Assembly (NCBI RefSeq): GCF_026586805.1
Contig: NZ_JAPFHA010000022.1
Location: forward strand, 20,803 to 84,802
Source of the DNA: Niveibacterium sp. 24ML
GTDB lineage: Bacteria; Pseudomonadota; Gammaproteobacteria; Burkholderiales; Rhodocyclaceae
DNA: 64,000 nt
Direction: 5' to 3'
Positions within the stretch are counted from its first letter, which is position 1, and the number at the start of each line of letters is the position of its first letter. The notes under the pieces are model-generated. The model was not told the origin of the DNA and ran no database searches. It saw only the letters and a program-made list of their open reading frames with translations. Made by a program: the position numbers and the translations under genes. Positions 36,321 through 45,062 of the stretch are shown here, piece after piece.

Positions 36321-38444
36321 ATGCCCACACTCATCGAACACTTGCGCAGCCCGCACGAACCAGGCACCAGGCGCCTCATCGGGCCGAGTGCGACCTACCA
36401 ACCGCTGATTGCCGTGTGGCTTATCGACATGATGTTGCACTTTGGCTGGCATGAACGCGAAGACCAGATCCTCGACGTCGACCTCTTCGCCTGCTCGGGA
36501 TTGTCATGGGCTGCGATCGCTGCGATCAGTCGCGAGCACAAGGACGATCGGGCTGCGTGCGTCAGCGCGCTTCGTGCGTTGCTTCTGGCGCAGCGTGCGG
36601 TCATGTTCGACCAAACTATCCCAGCCGACGCTCCGCTGTTCTGCAATGTTGCGGCGCTCGGCGAACTACTCGGCCTTGGCCTCCACGAACAGTTCATCCT
36701 GACCTTCACGGCACTGCGCGCTGCGCTATGTGAATTTGGGAACGCGATACCCGATCAGAAAGTCACGACGGCGGATCTCTGCGCCGTCTTTTCCTTGCTG
36801 TCGCAACTGGATGCTGATGGCTTCAAACAGGCCCTGACGCCAGACAGCACGCTCGTCACGACGGGCATCGTGGGCATTGAGGCCGGCGGTAGCCCGATTC
36901 GCGAAAAGCTGACCTTGCTGCGAGGGCTCGGGGCCGCGCTCATTGAAGAAGACCTGGAACTCTCGCGACTGATGCGGTACTTCCTCACGCCAACAGCGAC
37001 TCCCACGCTGGCAGTGCCAGATTTTGCGCATCTCGACGCCGAGATGCGCACGCTGGTCGGCATGCTCAACGCAACGCAAAACCACGCGCAGCACGCCCTT
37101 AACGTACTTCTCTACGGTGAGCCAGGCATGGGAAAGACCGAGTTCTGCCAACTACTTGCGCAGCAGACAGGCTTCGAACTGCTTGAAGTGGCCTACGCCG
37201 ACGCGTCCGGATCGCCACTCTCCCCCAGTGATCGGCTACGCGCCTATCGCTTCGCTGAACAACTACTCGCCCCGACTCGCCGCAGCATCTTGATGTTCGA
37301 CGAAGTCGAAGACGTTTTTCAGTCCGAGGAGACCGCACCCAGCAAGGCCGACATGGCCCAGAGCATTCGATTCAAGGCCTGGATCAACCGCGCACTGGAG
37401 CAATCGCGCACCCCAACCATCTGGATTACCAACCGCGTCCACAAGATTGACCGCGCCGTTCTGCGCCGTTTCGACTTCACATTGGAATTCCGCAATCCAC
37501 CGCCATCCGCGCGTCGGCGAATCGCCGCCCGCCACCTGGGGGGGCTTGCACCTTCTGAATCGTGGCTCGATGCCTTGGCCAGTAACCCCTGTCTCATTCC
37601 ATCCCAGTTCGAACGGGCAGCCGGGGTAGCGGCTCGTGTTGACGCCGAGAACGCCGTCACCGCCGCTGAGGTGAGCCTGCGCCAGAGCACCCGTGTACTG
37701 CACAGGCGCCCGCTCAAGCTCAAGCGAACCGGGTCGGCGCCGTTCAGTACGGAATGGATCACGACAGACCACTCCATCGACGCAGTCCTTTCCGGGCTGC
37801 GCCACCACCCCGCGGCAACAATGTGCTTTTACGGACTGCCAGGTACGGGCAAGACGGCCTTCGCGCGGCATCTAGCCGACGCGCTGGATCGACCACTGAT
37901 GGTTGAACGCGCATCGGACATCTTGAGCCCCTTCGTCGGCGGCACGGAACAGAACATCGCCGAGTTGTTCGAGCGTGCTCAAACAGACGATGCGCTGCTG
38001 CTGATCGACGAAGCCGACTCCTTTCTGGGCGACCGAGGCCAAGCGCAGCACAGTTGGGAAGTCACGCAGGTGAATGAACTGCTGACCCAGATCGAGGAAT
38101 TCGAAGGTCTGCTGGTGTGCACCACCAATCGTTTCGACCAGATGGACCCGGCCTCGCGGCGCCGCTTTAGCCACAAGATCCGCTTCGACCCGATGCCCCC
38201 CGCGACCGCATGGCAGGCCTGTCGCGAAGTCGCAGCGCAACTGGGCATTGATGCGCAAACCCTTGGCGCGATCCGGGGCGACATCCTCTGCATGACGGCG
38301 CTCACGCCGGGTGACTTCGCGGTCGTCCTCAAACAAGCCCGCCACCTGCAAGAAACGCCGACTGCAGAGTGGTTGTGCGACGCCCTGCGTAATGAGGTTT
38401 CCGGGCGGCACGGCGCCAAAGTCCGGTTCGGGTTCGCAGCATGA
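36321..38444 (+). CDS. Double AAA+ ATPase 2
   Basis: 707 residues, AAGGAGG about 6 nt before the ATG. The N-terminal helical region is shared with AAA+ proteins 1 and 3 (PLIAVWLIDMMLHF corresponds to PMLCVWVMDLALAY). The first AAA+ domain has GEPGMGKT (266-273) and DEVE (327-330); the second has GLPGTGKT (505-512) and DEAD (563-566). Both look intact. Its stop overlaps the start of the CHAT-like gene (ATGA). It is first in a five-gene operon with the FliG-like genes. ATP-driven recruitment or activation of the CHAT-like protein is a natural hypothesis. Confidence 0.88.
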   Translation: MPTLIEHLRSPHEPGTRRLIGPSATYQPLIAVWLIDMMLHFGWHEREDQILDVDLFACSGLSWAAIAAISREHKDDRAACVSALRALLLAQRAVMFDQTIPADAPLFCNVAALGELLGLGLHEQFILTFTALRAALCEFGNAIPDQKVTTADLCAVFSLLSQLDADGFKQALTPDSTLVTTGIVGIEAGGSPIREKLTLLRGLGAALIEEDLELSRLMRYFLTPTATPTLAVPDFAHLDAEMRTLVGMLNATQNHAQHALNVLLYGEPGMGKTEFCQLLAQQTGFELLEVAYADASGSPLSPSDRLRAYRFAEQLLAPTRRSILMFDEVEDVFQSEETAPSKADMAQSIRFKAWINRALEQSRTPTIWITNRVHKIDRAVLRRFDFTLEFRNPPPSARRRIAARHLGGLAPSESWLDALASNPCLIPSQFERAAGVAARVDAENAVTAAEVSLRQSTRVLHRRPLKLKRTGSAPFSTEWITTDHSIDAVLSGLRHHPAATMCFYGLPGTGKTAFARHLADALDRPLMVERASDILSPFVGGTEQNIAELFERAQTDDALLLIDEADSFLGDRGQAQHSWEVTQVNELLTQIEEFEGLLVCTTNRFDQMDPASRRRFSHKIRFDPMPPATAWQACREVAAQLGIDAQTLGAIRGDILCMTALTPGDFAVVLKQARHLQETPTAEWLCDALRNEVSGRHGAKVRFGFAA

Positions 38445-39118
38445 GCGCGCCATCTGTCCTGGTGTTGGAAGCGGCATGGGTAAGCAGTCTGGAACCAGGC
38501 CCCTCGGTGCGCCCCTTCATCGATGGCTGGGCCGCCCACCGCGGAGTTGGCGTTTGCTACCGCAGCTTTGGTTCCTGCGCCGAACTGGCGCACTGGCTCA
38601 GGCACTTTCTTGCAAGCCAGACGCTCCGCGTCGCCTACCTTGCAGCGCACGGGCGTGCCGGCAGCCTGCACACCCCGACCAGTGAAATTCCCTTGCCGAA
38701 GCTTGCGCAAACACTTGCTGGTAGCCGGCGTAGTCGCCGGGTCGGCAAGGGCATTGCGTTTGGTGCCTGCCATCTTGGGGCTGAGCTTGAGGCATTTCTT
38801 TTCGAGTCGAGACAGAAGTTTGATTGGGCGCTCGGCTACACCGAAGCGATCCCCTGGCTTGGCGCGACGGTCATCGATCTGTTGTTTCTTGAATACCTGT
38901 TCGCAGGCATCGCTTTGCGACCCGATGACACGCGCTCTGACCAGAGCGAAGAGGCTGAGGCTGCGACCTGGCTCATCGGTGAACACTGCCGACTCGCTGA
39001 CCTCATGGGGCTGCGTCTCGCACTCTCTGCGTCGCTCCAACCCGCGCTGCGGCCACCCACTTCCAAATGGCCTACGCAGACCACGCAACCCGTCGCGCAC
39101 ACCATGATTTGCAGTTAA
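38441..39118 (+). CDS. CHAT/caspase-like (clan CD) His/Cys protein
   Basis: 225 residues, start overlapping the AAA+ stop (ATGA). His70 in AYLAAHGRAG and Cys110 in IAFGACHLGAE form a His/Cys pair like that of CHAT and caspase-like peptidases. A conserved hydrophobic helix IPWLGATVIDLLFLEYL follows. The protein at 31123-31923 has the same layout (LYVAAHG, VIVSSC, DWLGSLLLETALLECL). Its C-terminal 25 residues overlap the start of the next frame. Coupled translation with an AAA+ ATPase suggests direct partnership. Catalytic activity is inferred only from motifs. Confidence 0.65.
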   Translation: MSAPSVLVLEAAWVSSLEPGPSVRPFIDGWAAHRGVGVCYRSFGSCAELAHWLRHFLASQTLRVAYLAAHGRAGSLHTPTSEIPLPKLAQTLAGSRRSRRVGKGIAFGACHLGAELEAFLFESRQKFDWALGYTEAIPWLGATVIDLLFLEYLFAGIALRPDDTRSDQSEEAEAATWLIGEHCRLADLMGLRLALSASLQPALRPPTSKWPTQTTQPVAHTMICS

Positions 39119-39132
39119 CCGGAGGAACGAGC

Positions 39133-40257
39133 GTGACGCCCCATGAACTCACTGAACTCCTGTTTTCACTGGACGACAGGCTTTTTTGCACCGCCCAAAG
39201 CGTATTTTCCAGTCGCCTTATGGCCCAACGACGTGGCGACTTCGAATCCCCGGATTTCGAGACCCTGCAGCAACTGAGCGGTGACGAGCGCTACCGACTG
39301 AGCCTAGAACTTGACGACAACACATTGGTACAAGCCCTCAAGGCAGCCAGCCGCAATCTTCGGCACCTATTCCTGCGCGATACCTCTTGGAGCCGCAAGC
39401 GCCGGATCATCGGGAAGATGAGGCGCCTCGGTTGTATCCGTCAGTCGGTTGCCAATCGCGCGGTCGAGGCAGTACTCGCGGAACTGGAACGCCAACGCGC
39501 AATCGGTGCCATCTCCCGCGAGCTCTCTGACGATGAGATCAAACGAGGCATCCCCGCCATACGTGCAGGTTTGGCCGGCAGCCGCGCAAGGCCAAGTCAG
39601 ATTCGCGCCGACATAGCAGAGGTGCTTGGCCATTACCTGCACATCGCGTCGGACGCCGTCCTCAGCACCGTCGTCCAGGCCGCTGACCCTTTGGATCTCG
39701 CGTTGCTCCTTTTGCAACTGCGCAGTCCTCTCCTCATCGAGCGCATGCTGGTAGCGGGCGAGTGCACGTACCTGCGCGAGTTGCTCGACAGCATATTTGC
39801 CATCCTGGATGGTGACGGTGCTCCAGCGCCCGGCCACCCAGAGCGCCGGCTCTGGCAAATAGTCACCTGGGAACTCTACAACCAGGATGCTTGGGAGATT
39901 GACACGCTATTTCCTGTCGCTGCCGAAGTAGCTTCCGTCGCCTCCGGCCCCGCCGGTTCGAACATGATTTGGACCACCCTAAGGAATCTTGAGCTGTACG
40001 GGTGGGAGGCTCGAACGTATCCCGATCCAAATCCTGATGCACATGAAAAGATGTTGGCGCTGATAAAGGAGAGCGCGCGAAACTACGCAGATTGGCCAGA
40101 GCCGCCCCCACCCGAACCGCTCACCGCCGCGCAACAGCGCCGCATCGATGCAATTGAGGCATCTTCCTTGGCGCGCATGCGGCGGCGCAGCGACGAACAG
40201 ATGCGTCGTGCGATTGCCCGGAAATCCGACGCACGGCGTATGGCGGACGCGTCATGA
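39133..40257 (+). CDS. FliG C-terminal-like domain protein 1
   Basis: 374 residues from a GTG at 39133 (GGAGG about 7 nt upstream). Residues about 30-130 resemble FliG_C: LQQLSGDERYRLSLEL, then LVQALKAASRNLRHLF, then RRIIGKMRRLGCIRQS, aligning block by block with FliG helices (LQEVD, LIALKGAEQPLREKF, RGPVRLS). The remainder is helical, with a second repeat-like block around 190-260. No flagellar genes are in the window. It shares this architecture with FliG-like protein 2 two genes on. The stop overlaps the small ORF (ATGA). Confidence 0.68.
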   Translation: MTPHELTELLFSLDDRLFCTAQSVFSSRLMAQRRGDFESPDFETLQQLSGDERYRLSLELDDNTLVQALKAASRNLRHLFLRDTSWSRKRRIIGKMRRLGCIRQSVANRAVEAVLAELERQRAIGAISRELSDDEIKRGIPAIRAGLAGSRARPSQIRADIAEVLGHYLHIASDAVLSTVVQAADPLDLALLLLQLRSPLLIERMLVAGECTYLRELLDSIFAILDGDGAPAPGHPERRLWQIVTWELYNQDAWEIDTLFPVAAEVASVASGPAGSNMIWTTLRNLELYGWEARTYPDPNPDAHEKMLALIKESARNYADWPEPPPPEPLTAAQQRRIDAIEASSLARMRRRSDEQMRRAIARKSDARRMADAS

Positions 40258-40418
40258 GCAAAGGTCAGCTCACCTTTCAGGTCGTGTTCGAGCGCTGCGA
40301 TCTGACCGGCGCGCACAATAGTCGGGCCTGCTCAGCGCGGCCGAAATCGGGCAAAAGGAAACTGACCGCAGCCCGACCCCAACCCGCTGTCACACCAGCC
40401 AAGGCTCGTTCATCATGA
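40254..40418 (+). CDS. Small overlapping ORF (54 aa)
   Basis: A 54-residue frame beginning MSKGQLTFQVVFERCD, with ATG inside the last codons of FliG-like protein 1 (ATGA) and its stop inside the first codons of FliG-like protein 2 (ATGA at both junctions). Such doubly coupled overlap is unlikely by chance and argues for a real gene. The N-terminal half may be a short beta unit (QLTFQVVFERC); the C-terminal half is basic (GKRKLTAARPQPA). No homologue is recognised. Confidence 0.6.
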   Translation: MSKGQLTFQVVFERCDLTGAHNSRACSARPKSGKRKLTAARPQPAVTPAKARSS

Positions 40419-41482
40419 ATGCCATCAACATCGCGGAACTGCTGTATTCACTCGACGCAGCCCAACTCGGCGCCGTCGGGCGCCTTCTGGATTCTCGCCT
40501 TCTAGCCCGGAAGCGTGGCGGATGGCTGCACCCCACGTTTGAACGCGTGGCCCAACTCACCGACAACGAACGCTACCTGCTGATTCGGGAAATTCCCGAC
40601 AACACCGTGGCCGAGGCGTTGAAGGCAGGCGGCGAGTATCTGAGAGGCACAGTCTTCGCAGTCATGACCAAAACCCGACGCAAGCGTGTCAGCGGCATCA
40701 TGACGCGATTGGGCCCCACTCGCTTATCGGTCGCCGAAGGCGCAATCGACGCGATCCTGGCTGTGCAGGAGCGTCTGCGCGCAATTGGAGCCATTTCCCC
40801 TGATCTCACCGTGGGCGAGATCGAACAAGGGCTAACCGCGATTTGCGCAGGATTGCCTGCCTCGTTCCCGGGCGAGCAATTGGTCCCCGCAGAGTACGCA
40901 GCGACATTGCACCAACACCTTTGCGGCGCCTCCGATCAGGCGCTCTGCCAGGTCGTCACGCGCGCAGATCCTTCGGACCTCGCGCTGTTCCTCTTGCAAA
41001 GACGCAGCCGCCCGCTCGCCGAGCGCCTGCTTACAGCAGGACCGTTACCGTATCTGCGCGAGACCCTTGCCGCCGCGCTCGCCTTGCAGCCCGGCGCCGA
41101 TTTGCCAGACGGACGTCCCGAATGGCGACTGTGGACGGTCACGCAAGGCAGCCTGCCATTCTTCGACGGCGCGCCGGAAGAATTTCCGCCTCCAGCGCTA
41201 TCAACACCGACGTGCGCATCGGGTGCGTCCGATACCTTATCGGGTTCGCAATTGGCGCCCACCGATCTGGTCACATCTTCCGACCAGCACCACAGGACAC
41301 ATCGGCTTGATTACGACAGCACCTGGCCGACGGAGCATGACATTCCCAAAACGCCAACCCAGTTGCTTCGTGAGCGTGAGATCGAGGCATCCCCATTCGC
41401 GCGCATGAAACGTCGCTGCAGGTCAGCGGAGCTTTCCGCTGCATCGCGAGTGCTGCAGCCCTCCCCGCCCGATCCGCAATGA
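40415..41482 (+). CDS. FliG C-terminal-like domain protein 2
   Basis: 355 residues from the ATG at 40415, overlapping the small ORF's stop. The N-terminal half again resembles FliG_C, and rather more clearly than FliG-like protein 1: LTDNERYLLIREIPDNTVAE, then ALKAGGEYLRGTVF, then MTRLGPTRLSVAEGAID and AILAVQERLRAIGAI. Its middle also matches FliG-like protein 1 (SDLALFLLQRRSRPLAERLLTAG against DLALLLLQLRSPLLIERMLVAG). The two are therefore paralogues. The C-terminal 100 residues are less conserved. Function unknown. Confidence 0.7.
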   Translation: MNAINIAELLYSLDAAQLGAVGRLLDSRLLARKRGGWLHPTFERVAQLTDNERYLLIREIPDNTVAEALKAGGEYLRGTVFAVMTKTRRKRVSGIMTRLGPTRLSVAEGAIDAILAVQERLRAIGAISPDLTVGEIEQGLTAICAGLPASFPGEQLVPAEYAATLHQHLCGASDQALCQVVTRADPSDLALFLLQRRSRPLAERLLTAGPLPYLRETLAAALALQPGADLPDGRPEWRLWTVTQGSLPFFDGAPEEFPPPALSTPTCASGASDTLSGSQLAPTDLVTSSDQHHRTHRLDYDSTWPTEHDIPKTPTQLLREREIEASPFARMKRRCRSAELSAASRVLQPSPPDPQ

Positions 41483-41642
41483 TGCAAGCCAGATAGTCGG
41501 CAGCAAGAAGCTCGCGACAAATCGCCCCGACCCGACACCGAAAATTGATGAAAGTCATGCTTGGAGGCAGACACCCTTCAGAGGCAGATCAGCGCGCCGT
41601 TGAAGTGGGCTTGAACGATAGAACGATGAACCAAGGGTAGGC

Positions 41643-42413
41643 ATGACCACCGCTCAACAGCTCTACAATGACATCCTGAATTTCTTGGCGCGTGGCACAG
41701 CGGCAGATCCGACGGCGGGACCCTACAAACTTTCCACGCGAGAGCCCCTTGTGAAGCCGTCCGATTGGAATGAACTCCCGCCTACAACCGTTAAATGCCA
41801 GCTTCTCCCCTTGACGACGATCGGCAAGGGCGAGCTTTCAGTCCAAGCGGCTCTATACGCCTATCTGGTCAGCAAGGACTGGATCGCAGTCACAGAGGCG
41901 GCTCCTGACACCGGCAGTGATCGCGCCGACATCCTCGTTCTCGACAACAACTTCACGCCGCTCGCTGCAATTGAGTTAAAGCACCACTCCATTCACCAAC
42001 CGTGGCAACGGGGCACGCTGCCTCTGCTGGATCTGATGGATGAAGACCTCAAAAAGAGGACGGCGCAATCGTTCTACGGGCAACCAAGGCCGCTCATTCG
42101 AATTGGCCTGATGACCGCGATTGTTTCGCCTACAGCAAAGGTCCTTCGGACTCCTAGTCCGCCTTGTTTTCCAAGCTTTCTAAGAAGAGAGTCATACATT
42201 GCCAGGGGAACAAAGGACAGTCTGTTCGCTTTCAAAGCGCCATCACAAAAAAACTCGTCGGCGCAGCGGTTCTCAGACTTCATACCTGCCGTGCAGCGAT
42301 GGCACAAGACTGGAATTGGCCACGCTGGCTGGGGTCCGCTAGAGAAGTTCCGACACGACCCAAGCGGGGCCGACATTGTTGGCTGCGTCGGCTATGTCTG
42401 CGTTATGCCCTGA
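41643..42413 (+). CDS. PD-(D/E)XK nuclease-like protein
   Basis: 256 residues. A restriction-like nuclease pattern is visible: Glu64 in GKGELSVQAALYAYL, Asp96 in SDRADILVLDN, and Glu111-x-Lys113 in LAAIELKHHS, in the order and spacing expected for the PD-(D/E)XK core. The C-terminal half has no recognised domain. It starts 160 bp after the FliG-like operon, on the same strand, and is followed closely by the gene at 42431. It may be the effector of a neighbouring module, but that is unproven. Confidence 0.6.
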   Translation: MTTAQQLYNDILNFLARGTAADPTAGPYKLSTREPLVKPSDWNELPPTTVKCQLLPLTTIGKGELSVQAALYAYLVSKDWIAVTEAAPDTGSDRADILVLDNNFTPLAAIELKHHSIHQPWQRGTLPLLDLMDEDLKKRTAQSFYGQPRPLIRIGLMTAIVSPTAKVLRTPSPPCFPSFLRRESYIARGTKDSLFAFKAPSQKNSSAQRFSDFIPAVQRWHKTGIGHAGWGPLEKFRHDPSGADIVGCVGYVCVMP

Positions 42414-42430
42414 AAGCACGCCGCCTCACC

Positions 42431-43210
42431 GTGACGAAACACCCAAATCAAGCGACCTTTCAGTCCATCGTCGCCGCGCTCGCCCGCGGCGCAGCGCATT
42501 CCAGGCTCGAGCAACCCCGTAACTTGCGTGATCGATTGATGAACGCACTCCACAAGACGGAAGCTTCCCCAGAACAGACAGAGACACTCACGTTCAATTC
42601 GCCGGAAAGCCTGACTTATCACCTCACCCAGGGTGAGTCGCCCGCGAAATTCCTGACTGAACGGCTCGAAGCCTACGGGTGGTGCGTCGAGATGCTGACC
42701 CAGCCAGATGAAGCACCACTTCATATCGACGGCGAACCTGCGTGGCTAATCACCCAAGCGCCTTCTTTCGGTGCGCGTGCTTGCATTCTCGCACCGCGGG
42801 TGTTCCGCCCCGAGGACGATCTGAGCACGATCGAATACGCCTTGGATGCCGCTCTCGAGCAACTCATTGCCCAACGAGAACGGGTCAAGGATCTGGAAGT
42901 TCGCCACCAGAGCAGCAGCTACCGTCTGAGTGCCTCTTCAGACCTGCCACGCCCTGTGCCGCAAGTGCCATTGGTGCAAATCGCATTGCTCCCAGTGTTG
43001 AATGGTGATGGGCTCGATATCGGGCGCTTCGAGGCGATCGAGCGAAGCCTGGCGCACTGGGCAAGTTCTGAAGCCCTCGATCCGTATCGAGATGCCGTCT
43101 GGGGCCTGGGGCCGCGCGAAATCGCCCATTGGTGCGAACCAGTGCCACTGCTTCGGAGAATCACGGCTCGCGTAACGTATGTCTGCCTGATGACCCGAGT
43201 AAACACATGA
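42431..43210 (+). CDS. Protein of unknown function (about 259 aa)
   Basis: The frame is open from 42164, but the section before 42431 is the 3' end of the previous gene read in another frame. I take the GTG at 42431 (VTKHPNQATFQSIVAALARG), 17 bp after the previous stop. The protein is mixed alpha/beta with a middle block PAWLITQAPSFGARACILAPRVF. No family recognised. Its stop is 5 bp before the palindrome E that begins the next unit. Confidence 0.6.
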   Translation: MTKHPNQATFQSIVAALARGAAHSRLEQPRNLRDRLMNALHKTEASPEQTETLTFNSPESLTYHLTQGESPAKFLTERLEAYGWCVEMLTQPDEAPLHIDGEPAWLITQAPSFGARACILAPRVFRPEDDLSTIEYALDAALEQLIAQRERVKDLEVRHQSSSYRLSASSDLPRPVPQVPLVQIALLPVLNGDGLDIGRFEAIERSLAHWASSEALDPYRDAVWGLGPREIAHWCEPVPLLRRITARVTYVCLMTRVNT

Positions 43211-43215
43211 CCGCC

Positions 43216-43234
43216 TGCGACATGAAGCGTCGCA
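43216..43234. promoter_or_regulatory. Palindromic operator-like site E
   Basis: Perfect TGCGAC-N7-GTCGCA, 44 bp upstream of the start codon at 43279, which begins the unit containing the lipoprotein and the AddAB-like pair. Confidence 0.8.
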
Positions 43235-43278
43235 CCCAGCGTTCAGAATGGCCTCATCAGATACCGATGGAGCCCACC

Positions 43279-43551
43279 ATGAGCGACCCGAACACCTCAA
43301 GTCACCGCCCCACGCCAAGCCTGGCCGAACTGCAAGAGCGCGCAGCGGCCCTTGAGAAGCAACTCGGCGGGGCTATTCCGCATTTCTGCGACAAAAGTTA
43401 TGTCGAGCGAAAAGCTGCCGAGTGCCCCGCCCCGGATCGCGACGAGCGCGTGCGCGTCGCAACATACGCCTTGTGCAACTACTACGAATCATTGCTTGCG
43501 CTCCGCGAACGCGACTCGAGCACCTGGAACGCCCTGACCAGCTGGAATTGA
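43279..43551 (+). CDS. Small protein of unknown function (90 aa)
   Basis: Start at the ATG at 43279 (MSDPNTSSHRPTPSLAE), with GGAG 6 nt upstream and the palindrome E 44 bp away; an in-frame ATG at 43267 is the alternative. 90 residues with a helical middle (LAELQERAAALEKQLGGA) and a segment FCDKSYVERKAAECPAP with two Cys. No family recognised. It ends 11 bp before the lipoprotein gene and is the first gene of the AddAB-like unit. Confidence 0.6.
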   Translation: MSDPNTSSHRPTPSLAELQERAAALEKQLGGAIPHFCDKSYVERKAAECPAPDRDERVRVATYALCNYYESLLALRERDSSTWNALTSWN

Positions 43552-43562
43552 GGAGAATCGCC

Positions 43563-45029
43563 ATGACAACAACAAGCACACGCCATGACAAGGCGCCGCG
43601 CCAGAACCTTGTGCGGTGGTTTCCGCTGTTCAGCCTTGCGTCGCTGGTGGCTTGTGGTGGTGGCGGCGGCAGCGCCCCGCCTGCGACGCCGGCCCCGACC
43701 GTGACGCTATCGCTCGGCGCATCGAAGGTTGCGCCTGGTACTCAGACGACTCTGACCTGGAGCAGCACCAACGCCACTGCGTGCGCCGGACTGGCGGGAC
43801 TAGGTGGTGCGCTGGCCACATCTGGGAGTGTCAGCGTCACTGCAGGTGCGGAAGGCGGCGTTCAGTCCTATGTGCTGCGCTGCGATGGTGCCGGCGGTAG
43901 CGCGTCGGCCAGCGCGGATCTGACGGTACCGCGGCCCGCCACGGGCTCTTCCTACGCCAATCGTCAGCGCGCGGGCGACCCATTTGCCGGCATGAGCCGA
44001 CCAGTACAAAACGCCAGCTTCCCGGGTACCTTTGCGGACTTCTTTCAGGAGGGCAGTTGGTCGTTTGTGAATGCAACCCTGGAGTACGATGCCCAGAAAC
44101 CGATCGGGGAGGCAAAACCCGGCCATGTGCACTTCTGGCGCCTGGTTAATGGCGTCTGGCAGGACCGCACCAGCGATCTTCTCAGCGACACCACCGGCTG
44201 CCTGCATCCGCGAAAGTTGATCGTGGCCGACTTCAATGGCGACGGGCGTCCCGACGTATTCCTTGCCTGCCACGGCTACGACGCGGTGCCATACCCCGGC
44301 GAGCCAGCTCGGATCTTGCTCAGCCGCGCCGATGGGCGTTACGACAACGCCTTGCTGCCCTTCTCCGGCTACTTCCACGGCGCCACCGCCGCGGATCTGG
44401 ACGGCGACGACAAGCCCGACATCATCGTCGCTGATACCCATTACGGCCGGCCCTATGCGCTGATGAACCAGGGCAGCGGCACGTTTACGCAAGACCTCAC
44501 GCGAGTACCCGCGACGCTGCAAGACAAAGGCGGCATCTACAGTGTCGAGTTGATCGACGCCGGGCGTGGCGTACCGGATCTGTTCGTGGGTTCCGGCACG
44601 CCGCCCGGTTCTGACCCGGCCAACCCTACGGCTTCTTGGGCCTTGCCGAACGGGTACCTGCGCAATGACGGGTCCGGACACTTCACCGATCCCGTCATCG
44701 CACTGCCCAACAGCCCCGGCGCAACGGGCATCGTCTATGGCTTGGCGCTTGACTTCGTGATGCGCGATGGCTGGCTCTACTACCACCAGATCAACAACAC
44801 CTGGGGGGCCGCTGACCCGTTCTACAACAATGTCATCGCCCGCAAGGTGCGCTTGAGTGACATGCAAGAGAGCATCCTCTACGAGCACCGCGGGCCCTAT
44901 TCCGACGGTGGAACCTGGTTCCCGTGGATCACGGTGACCGACACGCAGGTCAAAGGTAACTGTGACTGGTGGATTGGCGACGCAAGCAAGGTGTCCACAA
45001 GCTCCTGCGGCGTATCCTTCCCTCGCTGA
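43563..45029 (+). CDS. FG-GAP/VCBS-repeat lipoprotein
   Basis: 488 residues, AGGAG 7 nt before the ATG. Residues 1-31 end in a lipobox (LVAC, Cys31) with the Gly-rich start also seen in the peptidase at 1-2380. A beta domain follows (about 45-125). The main body carries FG-GAP-type calcium-binding repeats (ADFNGDGRPDVFLA, ADLDGDDKPDIIVAD), which form a propeller and bind surface ligands. An exported surface lipoprotein in the same operon as an intracellular helicase/nuclease is unexpected. It is 33 bp before the AddB-like gene. Confidence 0.82.
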   Translation: MTTTSTRHDKAPRQNLVRWFPLFSLASLVACGGGGGSAPPATPAPTVTLSLGASKVAPGTQTTLTWSSTNATACAGLAGLGGALATSGSVSVTAGAEGGVQSYVLRCDGAGGSASASADLTVPRPATGSSYANRQRAGDPFAGMSRPVQNASFPGTFADFFQEGSWSFVNATLEYDAQKPIGEAKPGHVHFWRLVNGVWQDRTSDLLSDTTGCLHPRKLIVADFNGDGRPDVFLACHGYDAVPYPGEPARILLSRADGRYDNALLPFSGYFHGATAADLDGDDKPDIIVADTHYGRPYALMNQGSGTFTQDLTRVPATLQDKGGIYSVELIDAGRGVPDLFVGSGTPPGSDPANPTASWALPNGYLRNDGSGHFTDPVIALPNSPGATGIVYGLALDFVMRDGWLYYHQINNTWGAADPFYNNVIARKVRLSDMQESILYEHRGPYSDGGTWFPWITVTDTQVKGNCDWWIGDASKVSTSSCGVSFPR

Positions 45030-45062
45030 CAAACGGGATCACATGACCTGCAAGGGCAAGAC

